From Staphylococcus capitis subsp. capitis (GTDB taxonomy: Bacteria > Bacillota > Bacilli > Staphylococcales > Staphylococcaceae), in NCBI RefSeq assembly GCF_040739495.1, contig NZ_CP145263.1, forward strand, positions 868,001-932,000: DNA of 64,000 nucleotides, read 5' to 3'. The notes under the pieces were generated by a model. It saw only the letters and a list, made by a program, of their open reading frames with translations. It did no database searches and was not told where the DNA came from. Shown here piece after piece: positions 35,028 to 50,034 of this stretch (position 1 is its first letter; each line of letters opens with the position of its first letter). The translations under genes were made by a program, and so were the position numbers.

Positions 35028-35227
35028 TTATACATTAATAAAAGGGATTAAAACATTTTGCAACTTACTTAAGGTATAAGTATTAAACTTCTTAAAATTT
35101 ATTATTAGTGACTTCAAAATCATAAAAATTTATCTGAAATAATGTATTATTATCATATTTACTCTTTAGAACTTAATACTTAAAAATGCTATAATTTAGG
35201 GTATGTTAAATAAAGGAGTTTCAGAAA
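35028..35227 (+). promoter_or_regulatory. promoter region of the pcrB-pcrA-ligA-camS operon
   Basis: This 200-base gene-free stretch holds a consensus -10, TATAAT, at 35188-35193, with only a poor -35 upstream (TTTAGA at 19 bases). AAAGGAG precedes pcrB. No LexA-type box is visible, although pcrA is sometimes SOS-linked in bacteria. Confidence 0.5.
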
Positions 35228-35916
35228 ATGTATGACATAACAAAATGGAAACACATATTTAAATTAGATCCAGCCAAGTCAATTTCTGATGATGATTTAG
35301 AAGCAATATGTATGTCTAATACAGATGCAATTATGATTGGTGGTACAGATAATGTAACCGAGGATAATGTCATTCATTTAATGAGCAGGGTGAGACGTTA
35401 TCCGTTACCACTAGCATTAGAGGTTTCCAATGTTGAAAGTGTAATGCCTGGATTTGATTTTTATTTTATTCCAACTGTGATGAATAGCAATGATACAACA
35501 TATCATAATGGTATTTTACTAGAGGCCCTAAAACAATATGGTCATGTTATAAACTTTGAGGAAGTAATATTTGAAGGGTACTTAGTACTTAATTCAGATA
35601 GCAAAGTTGCTCGCAAAACTGGAGCTCATACGGAACTAAATATTGAGGATGTTGAGGCATATGCGCAGATGGCTAATGAACTCTATCATTTCCCAGTTAT
35701 GTACTTAGAATATAGTGGTGCATATGGTGACATTGATAAAGTAAAAGCCGTATCTCATATGCTTACAGAAACTCAACTTTTCTATGGTGGAGGTATCTCA
35801 AATTTAGGTCAAGCTCAAGAAATGGCTGATATTGCAGATACGATTATTGTAGGAAATATTATATATACTGATATTAAAAAAGCGCTAAAAACTGTAAAAA
35901 TAAAGGAGTCTAATTA

Positions 35917-35917
<1 letters not shown>
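35228..35917 (+). CDS. pcrB: heptaprenylglyceryl phosphate synthase
   Basis: This 229-residue TIM-barrel enzyme joins heptaprenyl diphosphate to glycerol-1-phosphate. Seen are [39 protein letters not shown] and the phosphate-binding [22 protein letters not shown] lies before the ATG. The stop overlaps the pcrA start by one base (TAATG), a gene order conserved in staphylococci and bacilli. Confidence 0.92.
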
Positions 35918-40123
<4,206 letters not shown>

Positions 40124-40135
40124 AGGAGTACGTCG

Positions 40136-41344
40136 ATGAAGCGAACAATAATTTTACTCATTTCGACAATATTTTTATTAGCTGCATGTAATAATAATCA
40201 AAAAGATAATCAATCTGATAAAGATCAAAGTGGAAGTAAGGATAGTCAAAATACGAACCAAGTAAAACAAATTGCTACGGATAAAAATGTTCAAGGAGAT
40301 AATTATAGAACAATTTTACCTTTTAAAGAGAGCCAAGCTAGAGGCCTTTTACAAGATAACATGGCAAATAGTTATAACGGTGAAGATTTTGAAAGTGGAT
40401 TATTGACTCTCAGTAAAGAAGTATTTCCTACAAATAAATATCTTTATCAAGATGGACAGTATTTGGATAAGAAAACAATTAATGCCTATCTAAATCCTAA
40501 ATACACAAAAAAAGAAATAGATAAGATGAGTGAGAAAGAAAAGAAAAGTAAGAAAGCGAATGAAAACCTGGGTCTTAATCCATCACATAATGGTGAGACA
40601 GATGAAGAAAAAATAGCTGAGCAATCACCAGCTTATCTTTCAAATATATTAGAACAAGATTTTTACGGTAATAATGACTCTAAAGCTAAAAATATTAAAG
40701 GTATGACAATCGGACTAGCTATGAATAGTGTCTATTATTATCAAAAGGAAAAAGATGGCGAAACATATAGTAAAAAATTAGATGATAAAGAAATTGAAAA
40801 ACAAGGTAAACAAATGGCAAGTGAAATGTTATCTCGCTTACGTGAAAATAGCGATTTAAAAGATATACCTATTCACTTTGCAATTTACAAACAATCAGGC
40901 CAAGATTCTATTACACCAGGTGAATTTATTGCTGGTGCAACTGCAGACGATGGTAAAACAAAAATTAATGAATGGGATACTATCAAAGAAAAATCAGCCT
41001 TGCTACCTTCTTCAACAGCAGAGGATTATAATGAGACATTAAATAATAATTTCAAACAATTTAATGATAATTTACAATCTTACTTCTCTAACTTTACTCA
41101 AGCGGTAGGTAAAGTGAAATTCGTTAATAAGAAACCAAAACAATTAACGGTTGATTTACCAATTGACTATTATGGACAAGCTGAAACTATTGGTATTACT
41201 CAATATGTTACAGAGCAAGCTGAAAAATATTTTGATAATATTGATGAGTATGAAATTCGCATCAAAGATGGTAATACACCTCGTGCATTAATAAGCAAAT
41301 CGAAAGATGTTAAAGAACCACAAGTTCACATCTACCATAACTAA
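40136..41344 (+). CDS. camS: CamS-family lipoprotein (sex pheromone precursor homologue)
   Basis: This 402-residue lipoprotein has an N-terminal signal MKRTIILLISTIFLLAAC with a lipobox LAAC at C18; the rest is Asn/Lys-rich then folded. In S. aureus the processed signal peptide of CamS yields a heptapeptide that mimics the enterococcal pheromone cAM373. Here the equivalent residues 11-17 read TIFLLAA. GAGGAG precedes the ATG, 12 bases after ligA, in the usual pcrBA-ligA-camS order. The function of the lipoprotein body is unknown. Confidence 0.92.
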   Translation: MKRTIILLISTIFLLAACNNNQKDNQSDKDQSGSKDSQNTNQVKQIATDKNVQGDNYRTILPFKESQARGLLQDNMANSYNGEDFESGLLTLSKEVFPTNKYLYQDGQYLDKKTINAYLNPKYTKKEIDKMSEKEKKSKKANENLGLNPSHNGETDEEKIAEQSPAYLSNILEQDFYGNNDSKAKNIKGMTIGLAMNSVYYYQKEKDGETYSKKLDDKEIEKQGKQMASEMLSRLRENSDLKDIPIHFAIYKQSGQDSITPGEFIAGATADDGKTKINEWDTIKEKSALLPSSTAEDYNETLNNNFKQFNDNLQSYFSNFTQAVGKVKFVNKKPKQLTVDLPIDYYGQAETIGITQYVTEQAEKYFDNIDEYEIRIKDGNTPRALISKSKDVKEPQVHIYHN

Positions 41345-41352
41345 TATATTTA

Positions 41353-41400
41353 TAGGCGCCTTCGACTAAAATGTATAATCAAGTCGAGGGCGCCTATTTT
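41353..41400. terminator. bidirectional terminator between camS and putP
   Basis: Fifteen-base arms TAGGCGCCTTCGACT (41353-41367) and AGTCGAGGGCGCCTA (41382-41396), with one mismatch, are followed by TTTT. It lies between two convergent genes and can serve both. Confidence 0.85.
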
Positions 41401-41418
41401 AATGCTTAAATTTAGAAA

Positions 41419-42954
41419 TTATTCTCGGACGATTTGCTTCACTTTATTTAAATCATTTTCTACGAAAGCACCAGGCTTTTTAGTTAATTTACTTACAAAA
41501 TAAGTAACCAATACACTGATGATAAAACCTGGAATAATTTCGTACATCCCAAATAATTCATTAATAGAGGCAAGTGGTTTAATCCATGCTATCCATATGA
41601 TAACTACTAGAGCACCTGCAATCATACCACTTACAGCTCCAGCACGTGTAAGATCTTTCCAATATAGTGAAAATAAAACTAGTGGACTAAATGCAGCTCC
41701 AAAACCAGCCCAAGCATTACCTACAAGATTGAGAATGGTATCATTTGGATGCCAAGCAATTGCTATTGCAACAATGGCTACAATAAGTACTGACAGACGG
41801 CCCACCATTACAAACTCTTTTTGATGAGATGCAGCTTTATCTTCACCACGTACAAGTTTATAAAAATCTTCAGTTAAAGAACTAGATGTTACTAATAATT
41901 GAGAAGAAATAGTACTCATAATTGCAGCCAAAATAGCAGCTAACAGGAAGCCGCCAACAAGAGGATGAAATAAAACTTGACTCATAACAATGAATAATGT
42001 TTCTGGATCTTCTAATTTGATGTGACTTTCGGAAATAAATGCGATACCGGTTAAACCAACTCCCACTGCACCGAGTAAACCTATTGCCATCCAACTAATG
42101 CCTAACCGTCTTGCTTTAGGTAGTAATTTATGAGATTTAATAGACATGAAACGTACTATAATATGTGGCTGTCCAAAGTAGCCCAGTCCCCAAGAAAATA
42201 AAGATATGATACCTATTACTGTTGTACCTCTAAATAAATCTAAATTTGTTGGTTTCATTTGTGCCACTTCATAAAAAGTGTCCCATCCATTTAATTTTAA
42301 AATGGCCACAACTGGAACCATTACCATTGCAATAAGCATAATCACGCCTTGGAAAAAGTCAGTAATTGAGACAGCTAGATATCCTCCGAAGAAAGTATAG
42401 AAGATAACGATGACTGCTACTAAAATCAAACCGAAATGGTAATTAAGACCAAAAGCACTTTCGAATAATTTTCCACCTGAGACAAATCCAGAGTGCGTAT
42501 ATAAAGTAAAGAAAACCACAATGATTAATCCAGAAATAATTTTAATAATATTTTGTTTATCATTTAATCTATTCTTGAAGAAATCAGGTAAGGTGATGGC
42601 ATCCCCAGCAATTTCTGTATAAACTCGTAATCTAGGAGCGACAACGAAGTAGTTAATATAAGCACCAAGTGTTAAACCTATTGTTATCCATATGGCAGAA
42701 AGACCCGTGCTATAAACAGAGCCTGGAAGTCCCATAATCATCCAACCGCTCATATCTGAAGCACCTGCTGATAGCGCTGTGATATACGGACCTATACTTC
42801 GTCCTCCTAGCATAAATTCACTTAAGTTACCTGTGGCCTGTTTGTAGCCATAAAAGCCGATAATAAGTAGGATAATAAAATAAGTTGCAATCATGATGTA
42901 CGTTTGCCAATTCGCATCGACTTGGTTACTGAGTGTAGAACCTAATGTCAGCAT
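41419..42954 (-). CDS. putP: sodium/proline symporter
   Basis: This 511-residue SSS-family transporter couples proline uptake to sodium; it supports osmoprotection and growth on proline. It has about 13 membrane segments. The family hallmark [22 protein letters not shown] lies near residue 48, and GHPHIIVRF-like [10 protein letters not shown] near 265. ATG 42954 is chosen over GTG 42963, which overlaps the AAGGGAGTG site. Its upstream region holds a CcpA-type palindrome. Confidence 0.94.
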   Translation of the reverse strand: MLTLGSTLSNQVDANWQTYIMIATYFIILLIIGFYGYKQATGNLSEFMLGGRSIGPYITALSAGASDMSGWMIMGLPGSVYSTGLSAIWITIGLTLGAYINYFVVAPRLRVYTEIAGDAITLPDFFKNRLNDKQNIIKIISGLIIVVFFTLYTHSGFVSGGKLFESAFGLNYHFGLILVAVIVIFYTFFGGYLAVSITDFFQGVIMLIAMVMVPVVAILKLNGWDTFYEVAQMKPTNLDLFRGTTVIGIISLFSWGLGYFGQPHIIVRFMSIKSHKLLPKARRLGISWMAIGLLGAVGVGLTGIAFISESHIKLEDPETLFIVMSQVLFHPLVGGFLLAAILAAIMSTISSQLLVTSSSLTEDFYKLVRGEDKAASHQKEFVMVGRLSVLIVAIVAIAIAWHPNDTILNLVGNAWAGFGAAFSPLVLFSLYWKDLTRAGAVSGMIAGALVVIIWIAWIKPLASINELFGMYEIIPGFIISVLVTYFVSKLTKKPGAFVENDLNKVKQIVRE

Positions 42955-43333
42955 AAGAAACACTCCCTTTATTTAGTTTTCAAATGAGTTATGTGTAATA
43001 TTATACATTACAATGAAATGTTCAGAAAAGTAAAAATTAAACATTAATAAAAATAATAGCCTTAATGACAGTGTAGTAAGCGCTTACTTTAAGATACGAA
43101 TTTAATTAGCGATTGTATAGTAATGTATAATCTTAAAACTTAAAAAATAGGAATAGCATTTATGATTTTATTTTAGATTGCACTTTTGTAAATAAGTAAA
43201 TTAATATATGGAGTTTATAAAGACTGATATATCAAGCCTTTATTTTATGTGGTATCATCATAAAAACTTAGATTTTTATAACGAAATTTGATACAATTTG
43301 ATGATGAATGAGTATTAAGGAGGCTTTTATTTA
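42955..43333. other. divergent intergenic region between putP and gatC
   Basis: This 379-base stretch holds no gene that I can support. It contains a CcpA-type cre palindrome at 43075-43088. A weak -10-like TACAAT lies about 45 bases before gatC, and an AGGAGG ribosome binding site precedes gatC. No terminator is visible. Confidence 0.6.
43075..43088. promoter_or_regulatory. candidate cre (CcpA) site
   Basis: The perfect palindrome AGTAAGCGCTTACT differs from the consensus TGWAAGCGYTWWCA only at its outer bases. It lies about 120 bases upstream of putP. CcpA is known to repress proline catabolism in S. aureus, so carbon-source repression of putP is plausible. Confidence 0.6.
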
Positions 43334-43636
43334 ATGACTAAAGTTACACGTGAAGAAGTTGAACATATTGCTAATTTAGCTAGACTTCAAATTTCTTCTG
43401 AAGAAACAGAAGAAATGGCTAATACCTTAGAAAGTATTTTAGATTTTGCGAAACAAAATGATAGTACGGATACTGAAGGTGTTGAGCCAACTTATCACGT
43501 ATTAGATTTACAAAACGTGTTACGTGACGATAAAGCAATCGAGGGCATTCCTCAAGAATTAGCATTGAAAAATGCAAAAGAAACAGAAGATGGACAATTT
43601 AAAGTGCCATCCATCATGAATGGGGAGGACGCTTAA
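43334..43636 (+). CDS. gatC: Asp/Glu-tRNA amidotransferase subunit C
   Basis: This 100-residue subunit of the GatCAB complex amidates Glu-tRNA(Gln), and Asp-tRNA(Asn) where needed. [21 protein letters not shown] is the typical N-terminus. The C-terminus [12 protein letters not shown] ends with the conserved FKVP segment. AAGGAGG precedes the ATG. gatC, gatA and gatB are arranged head to tail with gaps of 1 and 12 bases. Confidence 0.94.
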   Translation: MTKVTREEVEHIANLARLQISSEETEEMANTLESILDFAKQNDSTDTEGVEPTYHVLDLQNVLRDDKAIEGIPQELALKNAKETEDGQFKVPSIMNGEDA

Positions 43637-43637
43637 G

Positions 43638-45095
43638 ATGAGTATTCGTTATGAATCTGTTGAAAAATTAACAGAAATGATTAAGAACAAAGAAATTAAA
43701 CCTTCTGAAGTGGTTAAAGATATTTATGCAGCTATTGAAGAGACAGACCCAACTATTAAATCTTTCTTAGCATTAGATAAAGAGAATGCTATTAAAAAAG
43801 CAGAAGAACTAGATAATTTACAAGCAAAAGATCAAATGGATGGTAAATTATTCGGTATTCCAATGGGAATCAAAGATAATATTATTACCAAAGATGTAGA
43901 AACAACATGTGCTAGTAAAATGCTTGAAGGATTTGTACCAATTTACGAATCTACTGTAATGAATAAATTACATGATGAAAATGCTGTGCTTATTGGTAAA
44001 TTAAATATGGACGAGTTTGCAATGGGGGGTTCAACTGAAACATCTTACTTCAAGAAAACGTTAAACCCATTCGATCATACAGCAGTACCTGGAGGTTCTT
44101 CTGGTGGCTCAGCAGCAGCTGTTGCAGCAGGTTTAGTACCATTCAGTCTTGGTTCTGATACAGGAGGATCAATTAGACAACCGGCAGCTTATTGTGGTGT
44201 TGTAGGCATGAAACCTACATATGGACGTGTATCACGATTCGGTCTTGTGGCTTTCGCTTCTTCTTTAGATCAAATCGGACCTATTACACGTAATGTTAAA
44301 GATAACGCAATTGTACTTGAAACAATTTCAGGTGTTGATGCAAATGATTCTACTAGCGCGCCTGTAGAAGATGTTGATTTTACTTCAGATATTGGTAAAG
44401 ACATTAAAGGCCTCAAAGTAGCTCTACCTAAAGAATATTTAGGTGAAGGTGTAAGTGAAGAAGTTAAAGCATCTGTTAAAGAGGCTGTAGAAACATTAAA
44501 ATCTTTAGGTGCTGAAGTAGGGGAAGTATCATTACCTAATACTAAATATGGTATTCCTTCTTATTATGTCATTGCATCATCAGAAGCATCTGCGAACTTA
44601 GCACGTTTTGATGGTATCCGTTATGGCTATCACTCAAAAGAAGCGCAATCTTTAGAAGAGTTATACAAAATGTCTAGATCTGAAGGGTTTGGAGCTGAAG
44701 TTAAACGCCGTATCTTCTTAGGAACTTTCGCATTAAGTTCAGGTTACTATGATGCTTACTATAAAAAGTCTCAAAAAGTAAGAACATTAATTAAAAATGA
44801 TTTCGATAAAGTATTTGAAACGTATGATGTAGTGGTAGGACCAACTGCGCCAACAACTGCATTTAATTTAGGCGAAGAAATTGATGATCCATTAACAATG
44901 TATGCAAATGACTTATTAACAACACCAGTTAACTTAGCTGGTTTACCTGGTATTTCTGTTCCTTGCGGACAATCTAACGGACGACCAATTGGTTTACAAT
45001 TTATTGGTAAACCTTTCGATGAAAAGACGTTATATCGTGTAGCTTATCAATATGAAACACAATACAACTTACATGACGCATACGAAAATTTATAA
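43638..45095 (+). CDS. gatA: Asp/Glu-tRNA amidotransferase subunit A
   Basis: This 485-residue amidase subunit generates ammonia from glutamine. The amidase signature [15 protein letters not shown] (about residues 152-166) and the lysine in MGIKDNI form the Ser-cisSer-Lys triad with [14 protein letters not shown] 43638 has GGGGAGGACG upstream. It follows gatC after one base. Confidence 0.96.
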   Translation: MSIRYESVEKLTEMIKNKEIKPSEVVKDIYAAIEETDPTIKSFLALDKENAIKKAEELDNLQAKDQMDGKLFGIPMGIKDNIITKDVETTCASKMLEGFVPIYESTVMNKLHDENAVLIGKLNMDEFAMGGSTETSYFKKTLNPFDHTAVPGGSSGGSAAAVAAGLVPFSLGSDTGGSIRQPAAYCGVVGMKPTYGRVSRFGLVAFASSLDQIGPITRNVKDNAIVLETISGVDANDSTSAPVEDVDFTSDIGKDIKGLKVALPKEYLGEGVSEEVKASVKEAVETLKSLGAEVGEVSLPNTKYGIPSYYVIASSEASANLARFDGIRYGYHSKEAQSLEELYKMSRSEGFGAEVKRRIFLGTFALSSGYYDAYYKKSQKVRTLIKNDFDKVFETYDVVVGPTAPTTAFNLGEEIDDPLTMYANDLLTTPVNLAGLPGISVPCGQSNGRPIGLQFIGKPFDEKTLYRVAYQYETQYNLHDAYENL

Positions 45096-45107
45096 GGAGT
45101 GGAAACC

Positions 45108-46535
45108 ATGCATTTTGAAACAGTTATAGGACTTGAAGTTCACGTTGAGTTAAAAACAGACTCTAAAATGTTCTCTCCATCACCAGCACATTTTGGAGCT
45201 GAACCTAACTCAAATACAAATGTTATCGACTTAGCATATCCAGGTGTATTACCAGTTGTAAATAGACGTGCAGTAGATTGGGCCATGAGAGCTTCAATGG
45301 CTTTAAATATGGATATTGCTACAAATTCTAAATTTGACCGTAAAAACTATTTCTATCCTGATAATCCAAAGGCATACCAAATTTCTCAATTTGATGAACC
45401 TATCGGTGAAAATGGATACATTGATATTGAAGTAGATGGAGAAACTAAACGTATTGGTATTACTCGTCTTCACATGGAAGAAGATGCGGGTAAATCAACA
45501 CATAAAGATGGTTATTCTTTAGTTGACTTGAACCGTCAAGGGACACCTCTAATTGAAATTGTCTCTGAACCTGATATCCGCTCACCGCAAGAGGCGTATG
45601 CTTATTTAGAAAAGTTACGTTCAATTATTCAATATACAGGTGTTTCTGATTGTAAAATGGAAGAAGGTTCACTACGTTGTGATGCCAACATCTCATTACG
45701 TCCTTATGGACAAAAAGAATTTGGTACTAAAACCGAATTGAAAAACCTTAACTCATTTAACTATGTAAGAAAAGGTTTAGAATACGAAGAAAAACGCCAA
45801 GAAGAAGAATTACTTAACGGTGGAGAAATTGGACAAGAAACACGCCGCTTTGATGAATCAACTGGTAAAACTATTTTAATGCGTGTTAAAGAAGGTTCTG
45901 ATGATTACCGTTATTTCCCAGAACCAGACATTGTACCTTTATATGTAGATGAAGACTGGAAAGAACGTGTTCGTCAAACGATTCCTGAATTGCCAGATGA
46001 GCGTAAAGCTAAATACGTTAATGATTTAGGTTTACCTGAATATGACGCACATGTCTTAACACTTACTAAAGAAATGTCTGATTTCTTCGAAGGTGCTATT
46101 GAGCACGGTGCTGATGTTAAGTTAACGTCTAACTGGTTAATGGGTGGCGTAAATGAATATTTAAATAAAAATCAAGTCGAATTACAAGATACTCAATTAA
46201 CTCCTGAAAATCTTGCAGGAATGATCAAATTGATTGAAGACGGTACAATGAGTAGTAAAATTGCTAAAAAAGTCTTCCCAGAACTTGCAGAAAATGGTGG
46301 AGATGCTAAACAAATTATGGAAGATAAGGGTTTAGTACAAATTTCAGATGAAGCAACATTACTAAAATTTGTTAATGAAGCGTTAGATAATAATCCTCAA
46401 TCTGTAGAAGATTATAAAAACGGTAAAGGCAAAGCTATGGGCTTCTTAGTTGGACAAATTATGAAAGCTTCAAAAGGCCAAGCTAACCCTCAAAAAGTTA
46501 ATGGTCTATTAAAACAAGAATTAGATAAACGCTAA
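45108..46535 (+). CDS. gatB: Asp/Glu-tRNA amidotransferase subunit B
   Basis: This 475-residue kinase-like subunit phosphorylates the misacylated tRNA and receives ammonia from Gat[12 protein letters not shown] opens the protein, [19 protein letters not shown] and [13 protein letters not shown] follow, then the YqeY-like tail for tRNA binding. AAGGAGTGG lies before ATG 45108; a GTG nine bases upstream overlaps that site. Length equals S. aureus GatB as I recall it. Confidence 0.96.
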   Translation: MHFETVIGLEVHVELKTDSKMFSPSPAHFGAEPNSNTNVIDLAYPGVLPVVNRRAVDWAMRASMALNMDIATNSKFDRKNYFYPDNPKAYQISQFDEPIGENGYIDIEVDGETKRIGITRLHMEEDAGKSTHKDGYSLVDLNRQGTPLIEIVSEPDIRSPQEAYAYLEKLRSIIQYTGVSDCKMEEGSLRCDANISLRPYGQKEFGTKTELKNLNSFNYVRKGLEYEEKRQEEELLNGGEIGQETRRFDESTGKTILMRVKEGSDDYRYFPEPDIVPLYVDEDWKERVRQTIPELPDERKAKYVNDLGLPEYDAHVLTLTKEMSDFFEGAIEHGADVKLTSNWLMGGVNEYLNKNQVELQDTQLTPENLAGMIKLIEDGTMSSKIAKKVFPELAENGGDAKQIMEDKGLVQISDEATLLKFVNEALDNNPQSVEDYKNGKGKAMGFLVGQIMKASKGQANPQKVNGLLKQELDKR

Positions 46536-46557
46536 TTGTCATATATCAATTTTAAAT

Positions 46558-46598
46558 GCTTCTATTACGTGACAAAAACATGTGATAGAAGCTTTTTT
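46558..46598 (+). terminator. terminator of gatCAB
   Basis: Fourteen-base arms GCTTCTATTACGTG (46558-46571) and CATGTGATAGAAGC (46579-46592) pair with one G-T, followed by TTTTTT. Confidence 0.85.
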
Positions 46599-46775
46599 AG
46601 GTTAAATAGATTTTAATCATTGAATTTGACGCTAAAATTTTTGAAAATGATATCATTTTTTGCTTTTTTAAAATTAATATTGTCGATAAGTTGAGAGAAT
46701 TAGTAATAAATACTTTTAACTGATGTTTAAATCATTTAATATAATGTATGAGTATATGAAGTCGAGGGATTAACT

Positions 46776-47726
46776 ATGAGAAAACGTGCAAGAATTATAT
46801 ATAACCCGACATCAGGGAAAGAACTATTTAAACGCGTATTACCAGATGTATTAATTAAGTTAGAGAAAGCTGGCTATGAAACAAGTGCATTTGCGACTGA
46901 GAAAGCTGGTGACGCAACGGTAGAAGCAGAGAGAGCATTAAGTAGCCATTATGATTTACTAATTGTTGCGGGTGGTGATGGCACACTAAATGAAGTAGTC
47001 AACGGCATTGCTGAGCAACCTAATCGTCCTAAATTAGGAATTATACCTATGGGTACTGTCAATGACTTCGGACGTGCATTACATTTACCAAATGATATTA
47101 TAGGTGCTGTTGATATTATCATTGATGGCCATACTACTAAAGTGGATATCGGTAAGATGAATAATCGATACTTTATTAATTTGGCAGCAGGAGGTAGACT
47201 CACTCAAGTATCATACGAGACGCCAAGTAAACTTAAATCTATAGTTGGACCATTTGCATATTACATCAAAGGGTTTGAAATGTTACCACAAATGAAAGCT
47301 GTAGATATTCGTATAGAATATGATGATAAGGTATTTCAAGGGGAAGCACTACTGTTCTTACTTGGTTTAACGAATTCTATGGCTGGTTTTGAAAAGTTAG
47401 TACCCGATGCTAAATTAGACGATGGATATTTCACTTTAATTATTGTGGAAAAAGCAAATTTAGCTGAATTAGGACATATCATGACTTTAGCTTCTCGTGG
47501 TGAACATACGAAACATCCAAAAGTAATATACGAAAAAGCTAAATCAATTAATATTTCATCGTATACCGAAATGCAGCTTAATGTTGATGGCGAATATGGA
47601 GGAAAATTACCAGCAAATTTCTTAAATTTAGAACGTCATATTGAAGTATTTACGCCTAAAGATGTCTTTAATGAAGAATTATTAGATAATGGTTCTACAC
47701 CTGATATAACCACTGAAAAGCAATAA
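46776..47726 (+). CDS. dgkB: diacylglycerol kinase
   Basis: This 316-residue soluble lipid kinase recycles diacylglycerol, produced by lipoteichoic acid synthesis, to phosphatidic acid. The ARIIYNPTSGKE N-terminus, the ATP loop LIVAGGDGTLNEVVNG (about residues 66-81) and GTVNDFGRAL are all present. The C-terminal half carries NVDGEYGGKLPANF. GAGGGA precedes the ATG. It is followed by its own terminator, then rlmD. Confidence 0.92.
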   Translation: MRKRARIIYNPTSGKELFKRVLPDVLIKLEKAGYETSAFATEKAGDATVEAERALSSHYDLLIVAGGDGTLNEVVNGIAEQPNRPKLGIIPMGTVNDFGRALHLPNDIIGAVDIIIDGHTTKVDIGKMNNRYFINLAAGGRLTQVSYETPSKLKSIVGPFAYYIKGFEMLPQMKAVDIRIEYDDKVFQGEALLFLLGLTNSMAGFEKLVPDAKLDDGYFTLIIVEKANLAELGHIMTLASRGEHTKHPKVIYEKAKSINISSYTEMQLNVDGEYGGKLPANFLNLERHIEVFTPKDVFNEELLDNGSTPDITTEKQ

Positions 47727-47756
47727 ACCATTACTGAGCAATCCAGAATATAAATT

Positions 47757-47797
47757 AAAAGGTTAGGAGACCCAAAAATTGATATCCTAACCTTTTT
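47757..47797 (+). terminator. terminator after dgkB
   Basis: Perfect 12-base arms AAAAGGTTAGGA (47757-47768) and TCCTAACCTTTT, followed by further T residues to 47797. It lies just before the rlmD ribosome binding site, so rlmD may have its own promoter or depend on readthrough. Confidence 0.8.
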
Positions 47798-47815
47798 GTA
47801 TGCGGGGGAAATATT

Positions 47816-49183
47816 TTGAATACATTAAAAAAGAATGAGGTGCGTACTGGAAAAGTGATCGATCTAACGCATGAAGGGCATGGCGTTGTAAAAATTGATC
47901 GTTATCCAGTATTTGTGCCAAATGCTCTAATAGATGAAAAGATAGAATACAAATTAATTAAGGTGAAAAAGAATTTTGCGATTGGTAAACTTCTTGAAGT
48001 AAAAAGTAAAAGTAAAGATAGAGTTGAGCCACCTTGTGTATATTATTACAAATGTGGTGGTTGTCAGTTACAACACATGACTTACCAAGCTCAACTAGAT
48101 ATGAAGAAGGAACAAGTTGTTAATCTATTTCATCGTAAAGGACCATTCGAAGATACACCAATACAGCCTACTGTTGGAATGGAACAACCATGGAGATATC
48201 GGAATAAATCTCAAATTCCAGTAGGGAAAGATAAAGAAAATAAAGCGATCACGGGTTTCTATAGGCAACGAAGTCACGACATTATAGATATGGATAGTTG
48301 TTTAATTCAAGATGAGCAACACCAAAAGATTATGAATCATGTAAAACAATGGCTTAATGAACTAAACATTAGTATTTATAATGAAAAAAATCAAAGTGGT
48401 TTAATGAGACACTTAGTTGTTAGAACAGGGTATCATACTGACGAGATGATGGTTATTTTCGTCACTAATGGTAAGAAATTTAAAAATGCAGATGTATTAG
48501 TTCAAAAACTCATCTCAGCATATCCAAATGTAACAAGTATTAAACAGAATATTAACGATACACATTCAAATGTAATTATGGGACGTCAGTCAGTGACTTT
48601 ATATGGTAAAGATAAAATAGTTGATCAGTTAAGTGAGGTTACTTTTAATATCTCAGATCAATCTTTCTATCAAATTAATTCTGCCCAAACTGAAAAACTC
48701 TACCAACAAGCGATTGATTATGCGCAATTAACAGGAGAGGAAATTGTATTAGATACGTATTGTGGTATTGGTACAATTGGTTTATATATGGCGCCACAAG
48801 CCAAGCATGTCTATGGCGTGGAAGTAGTACCATCTGCTATTAAAGACGCAGAGGAGAATGCGACTAAAAACCAATTAAATAATACGACTTTTGAATGTGG
48901 GAAAGCTGAAGATGTTATTTTAGAATGGAAAGCACAAGGAATACGACCTGACGTAGTCATGGTTGATCCACCAAGAAAAGGTTGCGATGAGACGTTTGTT
49001 AAAACGTTGCTCAAATTAAATCCAAAACGCATTGTATATATTTCTTGTAATCCATCTACTCAACAAAGAGATGCGCAATTATTAGCAAATAATTATCATT
49101 TAGTTGAAATAACACCAGTTGATATGTTCCCGCAAACGACACATATTGAAACTGTAGCACTATTTGAACGTAAAAAGAATTGA
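47816..49183 (+). CDS. rlmD: 23S rRNA (uracil-5-)-methyltransferase (RlmD/RumA type)
   Basis: This 455-residue SAM-dependent methylase adds a methyl to a 23S rRNA uridine. An N-terminal TRAM domain (about residues 8-60) binds RNA. C74, C80 and C83 (in CVYYYKCGGCQLQHM) and a later Cys near 162 form the iron-sulfur site. The catalytic core has the SAM motif VLDTYCGIGTIGLYMA, MVDPPRKGCD, and the nucleophile in YISCNPSTQQRD. TTG 47816 follows a GGGGGAA site. Confidence 0.92.
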   Translation: MNTLKKNEVRTGKVIDLTHEGHGVVKIDRYPVFVPNALIDEKIEYKLIKVKKNFAIGKLLEVKSKSKDRVEPPCVYYYKCGGCQLQHMTYQAQLDMKKEQVVNLFHRKGPFEDTPIQPTVGMEQPWRYRNKSQIPVGKDKENKAITGFYRQRSHDIIDMDSCLIQDEQHQKIMNHVKQWLNELNISIYNEKNQSGLMRHLVVRTGYHTDEMMVIFVTNGKKFKNADVLVQKLISAYPNVTSIKQNINDTHSNVIMGRQSVTLYGKDKIVDQLSEVTFNISDQSFYQINSAQTEKLYQQAIDYAQLTGEEIVLDTYCGIGTIGLYMAPQAKHVYGVEVVPSAIKDAEENATKNQLNNTTFECGKAEDVILEWKAQGIRPDVVMVDPPRKGCDETFVKTLLKLNPKRIVYISCNPSTQQRDAQLLANNYHLVEITPVDMFPQTTHIETVALFERKKN

Positions 49184-49333
49184 AAATCACATTAATAGAA
49201 TTCAATTAATTGCAAATATGTACTGAATGTTAAGGTAATATTACAAGCAACTTACTTTCTTGAAAAGAGTCTTTTTTAACCAAATTAAAAGTTGTATACT
49301 ATGGTTGAAAAATAGCGAATTGGAGGGTTGGTT

Positions 49334-49876
49334 GTGCATAAAATAGATTTATCACAGAATAAATTTCAACTTCAGAGATTTATTTTATTGCAAATTGTAT
49401 TTGGATTATTCGTCATATTATTTACTTATAAATGGGCTTATAAAGTGACCCATGTCATCGAGCAAAATTTAGTGATGAACCTTATCTATGGATTCATTGG
49501 TTTTATCATATTATGGATTGTGCATGAACTTATTCATCGAATACTATTTATAGTATTTTCTAAAGGTGAAAAACCTTTAATAAAATATAATAAACGCTCC
49601 ATTATCATGCAATTCTCCAATACATGTTTTAATAGATGGCAATTTGTTACGATTATGTTAGCTCCACTTGTAATTATCAGTCTGACATTACTTTTACTTA
49701 TTCAAATGTATTCTTACTCATCACTTATTTTCATGTTTAGTATACATATGAGTTATTGTATAGTTGATGTATTTTTAGTTGCACTTGCGTTAACTAGTAA
49801 ATTTAAATATATTCAAAAATATGACGAAGGCTTATATTTATACCAGAATAAACCAACCCAAGCGAATCATGAATAA
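49334..49876 (+). CDS. DUF3267 zincin-like membrane protein
   Basis: This 180-residue protein has four hydrophobic segments. An HExxH zinc-protease motif (WIVHELIHRILF, H64-E65-H68) sits inside the second segment, as in DUF3267 proteins. No second metal-ligand motif of the site-2 protease type is obvious. GTG 49334 is chosen: GGAGG lies 7 bases upstream, while TTG 49328 is too close to it. A role in membrane proteolysis is inferred only from the motif. Confidence 0.8.
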   Translation: MHKIDLSQNKFQLQRFILLQIVFGLFVILFTYKWAYKVTHVIEQNLVMNLIYGFIGFIILWIVHELIHRILFIVFSKGEKPLIKYNKRSIIMQFSNTCFNRWQFVTIMLAPLVIISLTLLLLIQMYSYSSLIFMFSIHMSYCIVDVFLVALALTSKFKYIQKYDEGLYLYQNKPTQANHE

Positions 49877-49881
49877 TAGAT

Positions 49882-49918
49882 GAACCACTTGTTCGAATAG
49901 CGAAACAGGTGGTTTTTA
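49882..49918 (+). terminator. terminator after DUF3267 gene
   Basis: GAACCACTTGTTCG and CGAAACAGGTGGTT arms pair with mismatches and are followed by TTTTATT. Confidence 0.7.
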
Positions 49919-50034
49919 TTATTTAAAATAACTTAAAAAGTGATTGTTTTATAATGTGCACAATGCATGTAAATTATCTATTTAAAGCGTATAATAGTAT
50001 AAAGCTATTTAAAGATGGAAAGTGGGGTGAGACT

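Noticed and set aside
35028..35227. LexA box for pcrBA-ligA
   Set aside because: No GAAC-N4-GTTC-type palindrome is present in the promoter region.
49900..50034. LexA box upstream of dinB
   Set aside because: No such palindrome is visible; only a -10-like TATAAT is seen.
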